A DNA stretch of 64,000 nucleotides from contig CAKPZJ010000007.1 in assembly GCA_934204655.1 (NCBI GenBank), positions 1 to 64,000 of the forward strand, given 5' to 3'. This document shows positions 47,254-57,663 of the stretch, piece by piece. Origin of the DNA: an uncultured Prevotella sp. Its GTDB lineage: Bacteria; Bacteroidota; Bacteroidia; Bacteroidales; Bacteroidaceae. The notes under the pieces were generated by a model. The model was not told where the DNA came from. It did not search any database and saw only the letters and a program-made list of their open reading frames with translations. The translations under genes were made by a program, and so were the position numbers. Positions within the stretch are counted from its first letter, which is position 1, and each line of letters begins with the position of its first letter.

Positions 47254-48875
47254 ATATCGTCGTGGTATTGGTAAGTAAGGGTGGCGTGGATGGCACGGAC
47301 GCGCTCGGAGAGCGACTGGCTGCCAGCGCCGTCGCCCTGGTGGCCGAGGTAGCCATCGTTCTCGATGACCAGCTGGTGGGCCGAGAGTTCTACGTGGATA
47401 TAGGTGGCGTGGGCATGGCGACGGATATTGGTAACCGTCTCCTGGAGCACGCGGTAAAGCTGAAAGGCCACATGGGGAGCCACTACCACGCCGGGGGTGC
47501 TGCTGAAGGTGGCACCGGCAACGGTCTGCAAGTAGGCGCGGGCACACTCCTGAAACGAGGTATGGGCAAACCGGGGCGGCATAAGTTCGTGACTGATGCG
47601 CCGCACGTCCTGATGCAGGTCGCGGAGCATCTGGGCCGACTCCTCGACGGGCTGCGAGCTGAGGCAGAGCGACAGCCCGAGTAAGTCGCCGGCAATGCCG
47701 TCGTGGAGTTCATGGCCCAGGCGGTCGCGCTCTTGCTCCATACCCTCGATATAACGGCGGGCACTCCTGAGGCGGGCACCGCGGCGTACGAGCCACACGA
47801 CGGCCCCGAGCACCACGCAGGCCACGGCCACCACAGCCAGAATGGCTAACAACCGGTTCTGGCGTGCTGAGAGACGGGCTATCTCCAACTCCTTCTGCGC
47901 GGTGTCAAACCGGGCCGTAAACTCGCTCAACTGGCTGTCTATGGCCGTCTGGGCCATCGAGTCCTTCGCGGCCAGGGCCTGCTCGTAGCACTTGGCGGCC
48001 AGGGTGGGCTGGTGCAGGTCGGCATAGTTGCGCGCCATGATGGTATAGAGGCGGTCGGGCGGTGTAATCAGCCCCTTGGGGCGCAGGCTGAGCATCAGCT
48101 GCTGCACGGCGATACTCTCGCGGTAGCGGCCCAACTGCCGCAGCACCAGAAACTTCTCCTCTAAATAGCCCTGGCCCTCGGGCGAGGCGGGGCTGACCCT
48201 TCGGAAGAGTGTATCGCATACGGCTATGTAATGGTCGATGGAGTCGGCCAAGACCGCAGACCGCTTGTGGGCGGGGGCGGTGGTCTTCATCTTCAGGAAG
48301 TAGTCTATGATGGCCGTATAGCCTTTGAGCATATAGTTGGGACGGTGCTGGCGGCGGGCCTCGGCGGCCATGGTGCGCAGGGTGGCTATGGCCTCGGCAT
48401 AGCGGGCCCTCAGGGTGAGTATGCTGCCATACGTGTAGTCGCAGTACATAATCATGTCGATGTCGCGGCTGGCATGGGCGGTCCGGGTGGCCCACCGGGC
48501 ATAACGCTCGGCCTCGGCTACCCTGCTGGTGTTGGCATACAGGATGGCTATGCTACACAGCACGTGCGAGAGTTCTGACTTATCGCCTGACTGCTGTGCC
48601 AATGCCAGCGCCTGCTGATAACAATAGAGGGCCGAGTCGGCATGCTCGGTAATGCGGTAGGCCACGCCCTGGTTGGTGAGGGCTACAGCCTCGGCCACGC
48701 GGTCGCCCCGGCGATGGGCCAGGTGCTGGGCACGTCGGTAGGAACTGAGGGCGCGGTCGTACTGACCCGCCTGAAGCAGCGAGTCGCCCTGCTCGTTGTA
48801 CTGCTCACAGGCATCGGTCTGTGCCCAGAGCGTGGGGCCACACAGGACCATGATGAGGACTAAGATATACTTCAT
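47223..48875 (-). CDS. TPR sensor histidine kinase (HisKA_3/NarX type)
   Basis: A 550-residue kinase exported to the inner membrane by a signal peptide (MKYILVLIMVLCGPTLWAQ). The periplasmic part (about 20-335) is built of tetratricopeptide helices (QYNEQGDSLLQAGQYDRALS, CYQQALALAQQSGDKS). One membrane helix follows (LLAILAVVAVACVVLGAVVW). The cytoplasmic HisKA_3 box is LGHELHDGIAGDLLGLSLC, with the phospho-His near 389, then a HATPase end (VTNIRRHAHATYIHVELSA). It pairs with the overlapping LuxR regulator. What the TPR domain senses is unknown. Confidence 0.9.
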   Translation of the reverse strand: MKYILVLIMVLCGPTLWAQTDACEQYNEQGDSLLQAGQYDRALSSYRRAQHLAHRRGDRVAEAVALTNQGVAYRITEHADSALYCYQQALALAQQSGDKSELSHVLCSIAILYANTSRVAEAERYARWATRTAHASRDIDMIMYCDYTYGSILTLRARYAEAIATLRTMAAEARRQHRPNYMLKGYTAIIDYFLKMKTTAPAHKRSAVLADSIDHYIAVCDTLFRRVSPASPEGQGYLEEKFLVLRQLGRYRESIAVQQLMLSLRPKGLITPPDRLYTIMARNYADLHQPTLAAKCYEQALAAKDSMAQTAIDSQLSEFTARFDTAQKELEIARLSARQNRLLAILAVVAVACVVLGAVVWLVRRGARLRSARRYIEGMEQERDRLGHELHDGIAGDLLGLSLCLSSQPVEESAQMLRDLHQDVRRISHELMPPRFAHTSFQECARAYLQTVAGATFSSTPGVVVAPHVAFQLYRVLQETVTNIRRHAHATYIHVELSAHQLVIENDGYLGHQGDGAGSQSLSERVRAIHATLTYQYHDDICRQILTLRR

Positions 48876-48994
48876 ACGTATAATATAATTAAGGTATAAG
48901 GGCCGACACCCTGACAGCGGCGGCTGATTGACGGGACTAAGTTACAAATAAATTGACAGAAAGCAGACGTGTGGCGACGATTATTTTCCATCCC

Positions 48995-49237
48995 TCAGTC
49001 TATCGCGGTTCGGGCCGCGGTGACCAACAGCCCGCTACGGTAAGCCTTGCCCACCAGGTGGGCGGCATTGCGCACGCCTAATTTGGCAAAGAGGCTCTTG
49101 CGGTGGTACTCTATGGTATTCTCGGACACAAAGAGGCGGCCAGCAATCTCGACAGAGGTCAAACCATACGATATAAGCTCGAGAACTTGGTGTTCCCGAG
49201 CTGACAGGTGTATCTCCAAATCGTGGCCTTGCTGCAT
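48995..49237 (-). CDS. standalone LuxR-type DNA-binding protein
   Basis: An 80-residue protein made of little but a LuxR helix-turn-helix: HLSAREHQVLELISYGLTSV, then SENTIEYHRKSLFAKLGVRN. It lacks a receiver domain. It closely resembles the C-terminal half of the response regulator encoded 1.7 kb away. It may be a truncated regulator kept as a competitor or co-binder, or a true small regulator. Its frame is clean and ends in a normal stop. The upstream 49238-49500 contains an inverted repeat CCGATA-AA-TATCGG but no convincing receiver-domain remnant. Confidence 0.72.
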   Translation of the reverse strand: MQQGHDLEIHLSAREHQVLELISYGLTSVEIAGRLFVSENTIEYHRKSLFAKLGVRNAAHLVGKAYRSGLLVTAARTAID

Positions 49238-49506
49238 CCCTTATCGTACAAATGGTCTAACAAATTTAGGCATTTATCGCTGTACGCACCATGGTTTGCA
49301 GCCACAATCCATCTGACATCAAGACAAAACTACGGGCACCCGTAGGCTCGCCGCCAACGGCATTACGGAAAACCGTAGTCATAAAGAGCCGCCCCGGCAT
49401 GGTATTCCGAATTTTTCTTACTACCACTGGCTCTCTGGAGGTCATCTCCACGGTTTGGGAGACCGATAAATATCGGACCGACATTCATATTTGGCAAAAA
49501 AATGAC

Positions 49507-49514
49507 TACTTTTG
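49507..49514 (+). promoter_or_regulatory. -7 box of the 181-residue protein gene
   Basis: TACTTTTG matches TAnnTTTG, 18 bases before the ATG at 49533. No good -33 box is present at the normal distance. Confidence 0.45.
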
Positions 49515-49532
49515 CAGACAAAATAGTAAACT

Positions 49533-50078
49533 ATGGGATTTTTTCAGTCTACCAAAAATCAAGTCGGAAGGGACTTTGGAAAAGTTATCAGCAACGCCGT
49601 CTTTGGCGATAAGCATGCCTCGGTGTATCGGCGGGCTCAGGCAGAGGCTCGTCAGGCGCAACGGGAAGAGCAGCGACAGCAAGACCGTCTGAGCAATCTG
49701 GACAGGGCGGTACTCGGCAACGTAGACAAAGTGCTGGCCACGACCGTACCTACCGATGTGAACGCCATCTGCAACGCTCTGGATCTGTTTCACTCGCAGA
49801 TGACCATCAATGGCTGGAAACCCATCGTGCTGAGCGAACAGGCGGCCGAGAACAAAATCAACAACAAATATCCCGAAGCCTGCTACTGCAAGTTTCAGCA
49901 GCTCCTGTTCAGACTAAAAACCACCCGCTGCCCTCAAGATATATACAGCCACTACGCTGCCATCCTGAAAACGATACAGCGAAAAAGGCTGTGGGGCAGA
50001 TTCTGCCATCTATTCATCCTCCTCTCTACCTGCGTAGCCCTCACCCTCTTCTTCCTCATCCTATCGGCACTCGGGTAG
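49533..50078 (+). CDS. hypothetical coiled-coil protein with C-terminal membrane anchor
   Basis: A 181-residue protein with three parts. The N-terminal segment (MGFFQSTKNQVGRDFGKVIS) and a charged coiled-coil stretch rich in Arg, Gln and Glu (about 32-60) come first. A middle helical domain (about 60-155) contains ICNALDLFHSQMTINGWKP and YPEACYCKFQQLLFRL. The last is a final helix LFILLSTCVALTLFFLILSA that should anchor the tail in the membrane. I do not recognise a family with a known role. It has a -7 box and no co-directional neighbour upstream. Confidence 0.7.
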   Translation: MGFFQSTKNQVGRDFGKVISNAVFGDKHASVYRRAQAEARQAQREEQRQQDRLSNLDRAVLGNVDKVLATTVPTDVNAICNALDLFHSQMTINGWKPIVLSEQAAENKINNKYPEACYCKFQQLLFRLKTTRCPQDIYSHYAAILKTIQRKRLWGRFCHLFILLSTCVALTLFFLILSALG

Positions 50079-50216
50079 GCCATCGCCCCATTCCGCGAGC
50101 CCCCCACCCCACCAGCCGGAGCCCTCTTTATCAGCCTACCCGATCATCTGGCAAGGCAATTAGTGTCGTTTATAAGCCTTTTGCGCTGCTGATAAAGGAT
50201 AAAAAGACGAAAATGC

Positions 50217-50247
50217 TTGCAGGGATGCAAAATAATACGTAACTTTG
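50217..50247 (+). promoter_or_regulatory. promoter of rimP-nusA-infB
   Basis: TTG (50217-50219), 20 bases, then TAACTTTG (50240-50247), a strong match to the Bacteroidetes consensus. Confidence 0.75.
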
Positions 50248-50260
50248 CACCATTCAGAGG

Positions 50261-50289
50261 AATGAGGGGCCCTGCAAGGGTTCCTCATT
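50261..50289 (+). promoter_or_regulatory. leader hairpin of rimP-nusA-infB
   Basis: AATGAGGGGCCCT pairs with AGGGTTCCTCATT across a GCA loop: 13 pairs, two of them G-U, followed by TTGTATT. It lies a few bases after the expected transcription start and 19 bases before the rimP ATG. It is a candidate attenuator or 5'-stabilising stem. Confidence 0.6.
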
Positions 50290-50308
50290 TTGTATTAATA
50301 AAAACTGT

Positions 50309-50776
50309 ATGATAGACAAAAACGTTGTAAAGAGTGTAGTAGAAGAGTGGCTCAAGGACAAGGACTATTTCCTGGTAGACATTGAGATTAGCCCAGATAA
50401 CCGCATCGTGGTAGAGATAGACCATGCCGACGGCGTGTGGATAGAGGACTGCGTGGAGCTGAGCCGCTATGTCGAGGAGCATATCAGCCGAGACACAGAG
50501 GACTACGAACTCGAGGTAGGCTCGGCCGGTCTGGGACAGCCGTTCAAGGTGGCGCAGCAGTACATCAACTTTATCGGTGAGAACGTAGAGGTTATGGACG
50601 CCGAGGGTAAAAAGGTGAAAGGCGTGCTGAAGAGCGTAGACGGCAACGACTTCGTGGTGACCACCACGGAGAAGGTTAAGGTGGAAGGAAAGAAGCGCCC
50701 GCAGATGCAAGAGGTGGACCACCACTATCAGATGGACAAAGTGAAATATACTAAATACTTAATAAGTTTCAAATAA
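50309..50776 (+). CDS. rimP: ribosome maturation factor RimP
   Basis: RimP helps assemble the 30S subunit. The 155-residue protein has the N-terminal alpha/beta domain (VDIEISPDNRIVVEIDHADG, CVELSRYVEEHI, YELEVGSAGLGQPFK) and a C-terminal SH3-like barrel (VKGVLKSVDGNDFVVTTTEK). GSAGLGQP corresponds to the usual SPGLxRPL. It stands first in the classic rimP-nusA-infB operon, 4 bases before nusA. Confidence 0.95.
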   Translation: MIDKNVVKSVVEEWLKDKDYFLVDIEISPDNRIVVEIDHADGVWIEDCVELSRYVEEHISRDTEDYELEVGSAGLGQPFKVAQQYINFIGENVEVMDAEGKKVKGVLKSVDGNDFVVTTTEKVKVEGKKRPQMQEVDHHYQMDKVKYTKYLISFK

Positions 50777-50780
50777 GGCT

Positions 50781-52046
50781 ATGGCAGCAAAGAAAGCAAG
50801 CGAAGAGACAATCAGCATGATTGATACCTTCAAGGAGTTTAAGGATACCAAGAATATAGACCGCACTACGCTGGTAAGCGTGCTCGAAGAGAGTTTTCGC
50901 AACGTACTGGCCAAGATATATGGTAGCGACGAAAACTTTGACGTAATCGTCAACCCTGATAAAGGCGACTTCGAGATATACCGCAACCGCGTCGTGGTCG
51001 AGGATGGCAAGGTCGAGGACGAAAATAAGGAGATAAGCCTGACTGATGCACGCAAGATAGAGCCTGACTACGAAGTCGGCGAGGATGTCTCCGAGAGTGT
51101 CGACTTTGCTAAGTTCGGCCGCCGCGCTATCTTAACCCTCCGCCAGACCCTGGCTTCTAAAATACTGGAGCTGGAGCACGACTCCTTATATAATAAGTAC
51201 AAGGACCGCGAGGGCCAGGTCATCTCGGCCGAGGTTTACCAGATATGGAAGCGCGAAGTGCTGCTCGTAGACGACGAGAACAATGAGCTGATACTGCCCA
51301 AGTCTGAGCAGATACCCTCTGACGTGTACCGCAAGGGCGAAACTATCCGCGCCGTGATAGAACGTGTGGACAACGAGAACAACAACCCCAAGATAATCCT
51401 GAGCCGTACCAGTCCTAAGTTCCTGGAGCGCCTGCTCGAGGCCGAGGTGCCCGAGATAGCCGACGGACTCATCGTCATCAAGAAGATAGCCCGTATGCCC
51501 GGAGAGCGCGCCAAGGTGGCCGTAGAGAGTTTTGACGACCGCATAGACCCGGTAGGTGCCTGCGTGGGTGTCAAGGGTAGCCGTGTACACGGTATCGTAC
51601 GCGAACTGGGCAACGAGAACATCGATGTCATCAACTGGACAGCCAATACCAAGCTCTATATACAGCGCGCACTGAGCCCCGCACGCATCAACAGCATCAA
51701 CGTGAACGAAGAGGAGCACAAGGCCGAGGTATATCTGCAGCCAGAGGAGGTGAGCCTGGCCATAGGACGTGGCGGTATGAACATCAAGCTGGCTTCGATG
51801 CTCACCGAGTACACCATTGACGTATTCCGCGATGTAACCGACAACGAGGCCGAGGAAGACATCTACCTGGACGAGTTCTCTGACGAGATAGACCAGTGGG
51901 TTATCGACGCCGTGAAGGCTCTGGGTCTGGATACGGCCAAGCAGGTGCTCAACGCGCCCCGCGAGATGCTGATAGAGAAGGCCGACCTGGAAGAGGAGAC
52001 CGTAGACCACATGCTGGAGGTACTGCGTGAAGAATTTGAACAATAA
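50781..52046 (+). CDS. nusA: transcription termination/antitermination factor NusA
   Basis: NusA binds RNA polymerase and modulates pausing, termination and antitermination. The 421-residue protein has the N-terminal polymerase-binding domain, an S1 domain near 135-200, and two KH domains (about 230-350; PVGACVGVKGSRVHGIVREL and EEVSLAIGRGGMNIKLA). A short acidic tail follows, without the long repeats of E. coli NusA. This length is normal for Bacteroidetes. It lies between rimP and infB (26-base gap). NusA commonly regulates its own operon, which fits the leader hairpin. Confidence 0.96.
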   Translation: MAAKKASEETISMIDTFKEFKDTKNIDRTTLVSVLEESFRNVLAKIYGSDENFDVIVNPDKGDFEIYRNRVVVEDGKVEDENKEISLTDARKIEPDYEVGEDVSESVDFAKFGRRAILTLRQTLASKILELEHDSLYNKYKDREGQVISAEVYQIWKREVLLVDDENNELILPKSEQIPSDVYRKGETIRAVIERVDNENNNPKIILSRTSPKFLERLLEAEVPEIADGLIVIKKIARMPGERAKVAVESFDDRIDPVGACVGVKGSRVHGIVRELGNENIDVINWTANTKLYIQRALSPARINSINVNEEEHKAEVYLQPEEVSLAIGRGGMNIKLASMLTEYTIDVFRDVTDNEAEEDIYLDEFSDEIDQWVIDAVKALGLDTAKQVLNAPREMLIEKADLEEETVDHMLEVLREEFEQ

Positions 52047-52072
52047 ACTACAATAATAAAGAGGTATAATTG

Positions 52073-54913
52073 ATGAGTATCAGATTAAATAAAGCATTAA
52101 GAGAACTGAATATAGGACTCCAAACGGCAGTGGAGTTCCTGGAGAAACGGAAAGAACTGGGCGAAGTGAAGTCGGAGCCCAGTTTCAAGCTGAACGACGC
52201 TCAGTACGCAGCCCTCCTGGAAGCATTCAAGCAGGACGCTGACGTACGCAACAAGGCCGAGCTGCTCACACAGAAGAAGACGCAGGTCAAGAAGCAAGTC
52301 AGCAGCGAGAAAGCAAAGTCGGCTGACGAGCTGCTGAAACGCCAGACGCAGAAATTCACCATGGTGGGCAAGATAGACCTGGACAATCTGGGTAAGAAGC
52401 CTAAGGCCACCGCATCTGCTGCTCCTGCCTCTGAAAAACCGGAAGCGAAGACTGCTGCCGTGAGTCAAGCGCCGGAAAAGAAAACCGCTCCTGCCAAGGC
52501 CGAGGCCAAGCCGGCCGAGAAGCCGAAAGCTACCCCGGAGCCTAAGGTGGTGGCCGAGAAGCCCAAGGCCACCGAGGCTGAGAAGAAGACCGCCGAGCCT
52601 GCCAAGGTAGTGGCCGAGAAAACTCCAGCAGCCGTCACGGAGAAGCCAGAGGCCGTCGCCAGCAAGCCCGCGACCAATGTTTTCAAACTGAAGACTGAAA
52701 CCAAGATAAGCAACGCACCTAAGGTGAACGTACTGGGCAAGATAGATTTGGATGCCATCAACCAGAGCACTCGTCCGAAGAAGAAGACCAAGGAGGAGAA
52801 GCGCAAGGAGCGCGAGGAGAAGGCTCAGCAGAAGAACGGCGAGAAGAAGAAGCGCCAGCGCATAGGCAAGGAGCGCGTAGACATTAACGCCGAGGCAGAG
52901 AACAGCCGTAAGAAGAAGGCCAACGGCAACAATGGCAACAACAATAATAACGGTAACAACAATAAGAATAATGGTAAGAACCGCAAGCGCAACCAGAAGC
53001 CGTTGGAAGTAGACGACGAGGCTGTAGCACGTCAGGTTAAGGAGACCCTGGCACGTCTTACCAACAAGAACCAGAACAAGAAGGGTGCCAAGTACCGTAA
53101 GGAAAAGCGCGAGGCAGTACAGGAAAAACTCTCTGCTGAGGCTAAGGCCGAGCGCAAGGAGAGCAAGACGCTGAAGCTGACCGAATTTGTAACCGTAAGT
53201 GAGCTGGCCACGATGATGGACATAAGCGTCACCCAGGTTATATCGACCCTTATGGGCGTGGGCATCATGGTGTCTATCAACCAGCGCCTCGATGCCGAGA
53301 CCATCAACCTGGTGGCCGAGGAGTTCGGGTTCAAGACCGAGTACGTGAGCGCCGAGGTACAGGAAGCAGTAAGCGTGGAGGAAGACGATGAGGCCGACCT
53401 GGTGCCCAGAGCACCTATCGTAACCGTGATGGGCCATGTAGACCATGGTAAGACATCGCTGCTGGACCACATACGCAATACCAACGTCATAGCCGGCGAG
53501 GCTGGTGGCATCACCCAGCATATCGGTGCCTACGGCGTCACGCTGAAGAACGGCCGCAAGGTGACCTTCCTCGACACCCCTGGTCACGAGGCATTTACCG
53601 CCATGCGTGCCCGTGGTGCCCAGGTTACCGATATAGCCATTATCATTATCGCTGCCGATGACTCTGTGATGCCCACCACCAAGGAGGCCATCGCCCATGC
53701 TCAGGCAGCTGGCGTGCCTATGGTGTTTGCCATCAACAAGATAGACAAACCGGGTGCCAACCCCGACAAGATACGTGAGGACCTGGCCAACATGAACTTG
53801 TTGGTTGAGGAGTGGGGCGGCAAGTACCAGTGCCAGGAGATTAGCGCCAAGAAAGGTATCGGCGTAGACGAGCTCATGGAGAAAGTGCTGCTCGAGGCCG
53901 ACATGCTGGATCTGAAAGCCAACCCCAACCGCAAGGCCGTGGGTACCATCATCGAGTCGTCGCTCGACAAGGGTCGCGGCTACGTGAGCACCGTACTGGT
54001 GAGCAACGGTACCCTCAAGGTGGGCGACTACGTGATAGCCGGAACCAGCTGGGGCCGTATCAAGGCCATGTTCAATGAGCGCAACCAGCGCATAGAGTGT
54101 GCCAAGCCCGCCGAGCCAGCCATCATACTGGGCCTGAACGGAGCGCCCACGGCTGGCGACGCGTTCCATGTACTCGACTCGGAGCAGGAGGTACGCGAGA
54201 TAGCCAACAAGCGCGAGCAGCTGCAGCGCGAACAGGGTCTGCGTACTCAGAAGCGCCTCTCGCTCGACGACATCTCGCACCGTATTGCCCTTGGCTCGTT
54301 CAAGGAGCTTAATATCATCGTCAAGGGCGACACCGACGGTAGTATCGAGGCCCTGAGTGACTCGTTTATCAAACTCTCGACAGAGAAGGTTAACGTCAAC
54401 GTGATACACAAGGCCGTGGGCCAGATATCAGAGAGCGATGTAACCCTGGCCGACGCATCCGACGCCATCATCGTGGGCTTCCAGGTGCGTCCCTCGGCAG
54501 CCGCCCGCAAGCAGGCTGACCAGGAGGGAGTAGAGATTAACACCTACTCGGTTATCTACGATGCCATAGACGATGTCAAGTCGGCTATGCAGGGTATGCT
54601 CGACAAGGTAAAGAAGGAGATTGTAACCGGCCAGGTAGAGGTTAAGCAGGTATATAAGATCTCCAAAGTGGGCGTAGTGGCCGGCTGTCTGGTAACAGAG
54701 GGCAAGGTACACAGCAAGGACAAGGCCCGCGTGATACGCGACGGCATTGTGGTGAAGACGGCGCCTATCGACTCGCTGAAGCGTTACAAGGACGATGTCA
54801 AGGAAGTGCCCACGGGTATGGAGTGTGGTATCAGCCTGGTTAACTACAGCGACATCCAGGAGGGCGACATCCTCGAGACCTTTACCGAAATCGAGGTGGA
54901 GCAGAAACTCTAA
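52073..54913 (+). CDS. infB: translation initiation factor IF-2
   Basis: IF-2 is the GTPase that places initiator tRNA on the ribosome. The 946-residue protein has an IF2_N domain ([20 protein letters not shown]). A long low-complexity Lys/Ala/Pro/Glu region with an Asn-Gly run follows (about 80-330), then a second IF2_N domain near 370. The G domain begins near 453 with [15 protein letters not shown], then [15 protein letters not shown] and [10 protein letters not shown], and domains II to IV follow. The ATG at 52073 is preferred over the TTG before it. The low-complexity stretch is a family trait rather than an oddity. Confidence 0.97.
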   Translation: MSIRLNKALRELNIGLQTAVEFLEKRKELGEVKSEPSFKLNDAQYAALLEAFKQDADVRNKAELLTQKKTQVKKQVSSEKAKSADELLKRQTQKFTMVGKIDLDNLGKKPKATASAAPASEKPEAKTAAVSQAPEKKTAPAKAEAKPAEKPKATPEPKVVAEKPKATEAEKKTAEPAKVVAEKTPAAVTEKPEAVASKPATNVFKLKTETKISNAPKVNVLGKIDLDAINQSTRPKKKTKEEKRKEREEKAQQKNGEKKKRQRIGKERVDINAEAENSRKKKANGNNGNNNNNGNNNKNNGKNRKRNQKPLEVDDEAVARQVKETLARLTNKNQNKKGAKYRKEKREAVQEKLSAEAKAERKESKTLKLTEFVTVSELATMMDISVTQVISTLMGVGIMVSINQRLDAETINLVAEEFGFKTEYVSAEVQEAVSVEEDDEADLVPRAPIVTVMGHVDHGKTSLLDHIRNTNVIAGEAGGITQHIGAYGVTLKNGRKVTFLDTPGHEAFTAMRARGAQVTDIAIIIIAADDSVMPTTKEAIAHAQAAGVPMVFAINKIDKPGANPDKIREDLANMNLLVEEWGGKYQCQEISAKKGIGVDELMEKVLLEADMLDLKANPNRKAVGTIIESSLDKGRGYVSTVLVSNGTLKVGDYVIAGTSWGRIKAMFNERNQRIECAKPAEPAIILGLNGAPTAGDAFHVLDSEQEVREIANKREQLQREQGLRTQKRLSLDDISHRIALGSFKELNIIVKGDTDGSIEALSDSFIKLSTEKVNVNVIHKAVGQISESDVTLADASDAIIVGFQVRPSAAARKQADQEGVEINTYSVIYDAIDDVKSAMQGMLDKVKKEIVTGQVEVKQVYKISKVGVVAGCLVTEGKVHSKDKARVIRDGIVVKTAPIDSLKRYKDDVKEVPTGMECGISLVNYSDIQEGDILETFTEIEVEQKL

Positions 54914-55080
54914 CACGGGCAGGATAGCCATCCCTCTGACGGATAAGGCTATATGCAATAATATAGGTAGTGGCATCCTGTTCGATGAAGAGGGTGTCAC
55001 TATCATGGTTATAAATAGTTCCCGCATGACCGATGAGGTCAGACTGGGATTTACCAAGTGTCACGGACACACACAGACAA

Positions 55081-56526
55081 ATGGCAGAAAAAGTAAAGAA
55101 CGAGTTTGTCAAGCAGGTAGCCGATCAGAAATACGAGTTCGGCTTTACCACCAATGTGCAGACAGACATTATTGATAAGGGCCTCAACGAGCAGGTGGTT
55201 CGCCTCATCTCGCAGAAGAAGGGCGAGCCCGAGTGGCTGCTCGACTTCAGGCTCCGGGCTTTCCGTCACTGGCTCACGCTCGAACAGCCCACATGGGGGC
55301 ATGTACATGTGCCAGAGATAGACTATCAGGCCATATCCTACTATGCCGACCCGATGGCCAAGAAGCCCAAGAACGATAAGATAGACCCCGAGCTGGAAAA
55401 GACTTTCGACAAGTTGGGTATCCCCCTGGAGGAGCGGCTGGCTCTGAGCGGCACGGCCGTGGACGCCATCATGGACTCGGTATCCGTGAAGACCACATTC
55501 AAGGACCAGCTGCGCGCCAAGGGTGTCATCTTCAGCAGCATAGGCGAGGCCGTGAAAGAGCACCCTGACCTGGTGCGCGAGTACCTTGGCTCGGTGGTTC
55601 CCTATCGTGACAATTTCTTCGCGGCCCTTAACAGCGCCGTGTTCAGCGATGGTTCCTTCGTCTATATCCCTAAGGGCGTAAGGTGCCCGATGGAGCTCAG
55701 CAGTTACTTCCGTATCAACGCGCGCAATACGGGCCAGTTCGAGCGCACGCTCATTGTGGCCGAGGACGACAGCTACGTCTCCTACCTGGAGGGCTGTACC
55801 GCCCCGATGCGCGATGAGAACCAGCTGCACGCTGCCATCGTCGAGATAATAGTCAAGGACAATGCCGAGGTAAAATACTCTACCGTACAGAACTGGTACC
55901 CGGGCGACGAGCACGGCAAAGGTGGCGTGCTCAACCTGGTTACTAAGCGCGGCGACCTGCGGGGTGTCAACTCCAAGCTCAGTTGGACCCAGGTCGAGAC
56001 GGGCTCGGCCATTACGTGGAAATACCCTTCTTGCGTGCTACGCGGCGACAACTCGCAGGCCGAGTTCTATTCTGTTGCCGTAACCAACCATTATCAGGAG
56101 GCCGACACGGGTACCAAGATGATACACATCGGCAAGAACACCAAGAGCACCATCATCTCCAAAGGTATCTCGGCTGGTCACAGCCAGAACTCTTACCGTG
56201 GACTGGTGCGTGCCACCAGTAACGCCGACAACGCCCGCAACTATAGTTCGTGCGACTCGTTGCTGTTAGGTTCCGACTGTGGTGCCCACACCTTCCCCTA
56301 CATGGACATACACAACGACAGTGCCATCGTGGAGCACGAGGCAACCACCTCCAAGATATCCGAGGACCAGTTGTTCTACTGCAATCAGCGCGGCATACCC
56401 ACCGAGCAGGCCGTGGGCCTCATCGTGAACGGCTACGCCAAGGAGGTACTCAACAAGCTGCCCATGGAGTTTGCCGTAGAGGCACAGAAGCTGCTCAGTG
56501 TATCACTCGAAGGAACTGTAGGATAA
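55081..56526 (+). CDS. sufB: Fe-S cluster assembly protein SufB
   Basis: SufB is the scaffold of the SufBCD complex, which builds [4Fe-4S] clusters in the cytoplasm. The 481-residue protein is complete: [20 protein letters not shown] at the N-terminus, the beta-helix core ([40 protein letters not shown]) and the C-terminus [18 protein letters not shown]. The ATG at 55081 gives the usual [10 protein letters not shown] start. Its last 60 bases are repeated perfectly at 58236-58295, beyond an inserted restriction-modification pair. The gap from infB is 167 bases and holds no gene I can support. Confidence 0.97.
   Translation: MAEKVKNEFVKQVADQKYEFGFTTNVQTDIIDKGLNEQVVRLISQKKGEPEWLLDFRLRAFRHWLTLEQPTWGHVHVPEIDYQAISYYADPMAKKPKNDKIDPELEKTFDKLGIPLEERLALSGTAVDAIMDSVSVKTTFKDQLRAKGVIFSSIGEAVKEHPDLVREYLGSVVPYRDNFFAALNSAVFSDGSFVYIPKGVRCPMELSSYFRINARNTGQFERTLIVAEDDSYVSYLEGCTAPMRDENQLHAAIVEIIVKDNAEVKYSTVQNWYPGDEHGKGGVLNLVTKRGDLRGVNSKLSWTQVETGSAITWKYPSCVLRGDNSQAEFYSVAVTNHYQEADTGTKMIHIGKNTKSTIISKGISAGHSQNSYRGLVRATSNADNARNYSSCDSLLLGSDCGAHTFPYMDIHNDSAIVEHEATTSKISEDQLFYCNQRGIPTEQAVGLIVNGYAKEVLNKLPMEFAVEAQKLLSVSLEGTVG
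56467..56526. repeat. 60-bp direct repeat, left copy (3' end of sufB)
   Basis: Bases 56467-56526 (19 sense codons plus the stop of sufB) are identical to 58236-58295. The base on each side differs, so the repeat is exactly 60 bp. Confidence 0.97.
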
Positions 56527-56559
56527 ATCTGGGTTATCTAAAATCTCAATATAAGGGCT

Positions 56560-57663
56560 ATGAGTTATCAATCAATAGACACTTTACAAAACACGCTTAA
56601 AGATACCGTCTTCGCGCATACCAAAGATGCCAAGAAAGCTGCTGGTAGAGCGCTGGGGACTATCGTAGAGCTAATAACTTATTATTTGCTCAGAGAGTGG
56701 GGGGTGTCCGATAATATAGCTATTGAGAGAGGGCTTCCCGAATTTGGTGACAAGGAAATTCTACACCATGTCGAATTTACTTTGCATCCAGTTCTAAGAC
56801 TTTCAAAAGTAACTGCGGATAGTCTCCCTATAACCTCTTCCAAAATAATAAAGTGCCTGAGTGAAGATATGGTTGCTCCCTTTGAACGGAAGAAAAGCAA
56901 TAGACTTTTAGACACCAACCATATTTTACGAAACTCATGCCTTTTGGCCGAAAATCAGGATGAGTTGTTAGTTGCCAACCTGTATGAAGATGGTATTCAT
57001 GTTGCCCTGCAACGAAACACTCCATTTGCCATGGTCGAATGTAAGCGAGTAGGCGTAGAGGAAGGTCTCAAGAAGGGGCCGCAGACCATAGAAAAGGCAA
57101 AGCAAGGTGCCTATGTAGCTCAAATGACCTCTTCCTTACAGAAGATATGGGTAGACGGTCAACGGTATGGTCTTGTCTACCAAAATAATGTCCCTCTGAT
57201 AAAACCCTATCAGCAGCTCCTGGAGGAAGTAATAGCCAGCGACACTCCACTGCGCGACTTCATCCTGTCCATCGGAGTTGTCAGCAATCATGGTAATTGG
57301 TTTTCCGCGGAGAATAAGAATAAAGAGATGAAAGTGCTGGCCAACTCATACGATTGGCTTCTGTTCCTAACAGATGCAGGGCTGGCCGAGTTTGTCACCT
57401 CCCTGCTTCTTGCTCCAGAGCCACAGTACCAAGCAGTAAGAGAATCCTTTATCGCAAGCTATCAAGAAGGGAAAAAGGAGAATGTCTTCACAAAGACTAA
57501 AATAAATATAGACGCTCATAGTGCCTTGTGCGATTTCTTCCACAGGCACAGGGAACAGATAGAAAATTGGTTTAATGTGATAACACCAGACCAGCAAGAT
57601 ATAACAAATCTTAGAACGTCACTGATTAGATTGACTAACAAGAACTGGGAGGAAAATGTATGA
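56560..57663 (+). CDS. putative type II restriction endonuclease
   Basis: A 367-residue cytoplasmic protein, probably a PD-(D/E)XK nuclease. The candidate core is LYEDGIHVAL (about 141-150), then FAMVECKRVGVEEG with E160-x-K162 as the catalytic pair, and KKGPQTIEKAKQGAYVA after it, a pattern seen in several type II enzymes. It lies directly upstream of, and overlaps by 4 bases, an adenine methyltransferase gene, the usual R-M layout. AT-rich codons differ sharply from neighbouring suf genes, a sign of transfer. The recognition site cannot be predicted by eye, and I do not recognise the exact family. Confidence 0.7.
   Translation: MSYQSIDTLQNTLKDTVFAHTKDAKKAAGRALGTIVELITYYLLREWGVSDNIAIERGLPEFGDKEILHHVEFTLHPVLRLSKVTADSLPITSSKIIKCLSEDMVAPFERKKSNRLLDTNHILRNSCLLAENQDELLVANLYEDGIHVALQRNTPFAMVECKRVGVEEGLKKGPQTIEKAKQGAYVAQMTSSLQKIWVDGQRYGLVYQNNVPLIKPYQQLLEEVIASDTPLRDFILSIGVVSNHGNWFSAENKNKEMKVLANSYDWLLFLTDAGLAEFVTSLLLAPEPQYQAVRESFIASYQEGKKENVFTKTKINIDAHSALCDFFHRHREQIENWFNVITPDQQDITNLRTSLIRLTNKNWEENV

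Noticed and set aside
49266..49484. 72-codon minus-strand frame upstream of the standalone LuxR gene
   Set aside because: No family features, start context unremarkable and no receiver-domain residues, so I could not support it as a gene or remnant.
52097..54409. 770-codon open frame on the minus strand
   Set aside because: It is antisense to infB, an extreme Leu/Val-rich shadow.
54914..55080. small gene between infB and sufB
   Set aside because: The only continuous frame overlaps both genes out of frame and shows no start signal.
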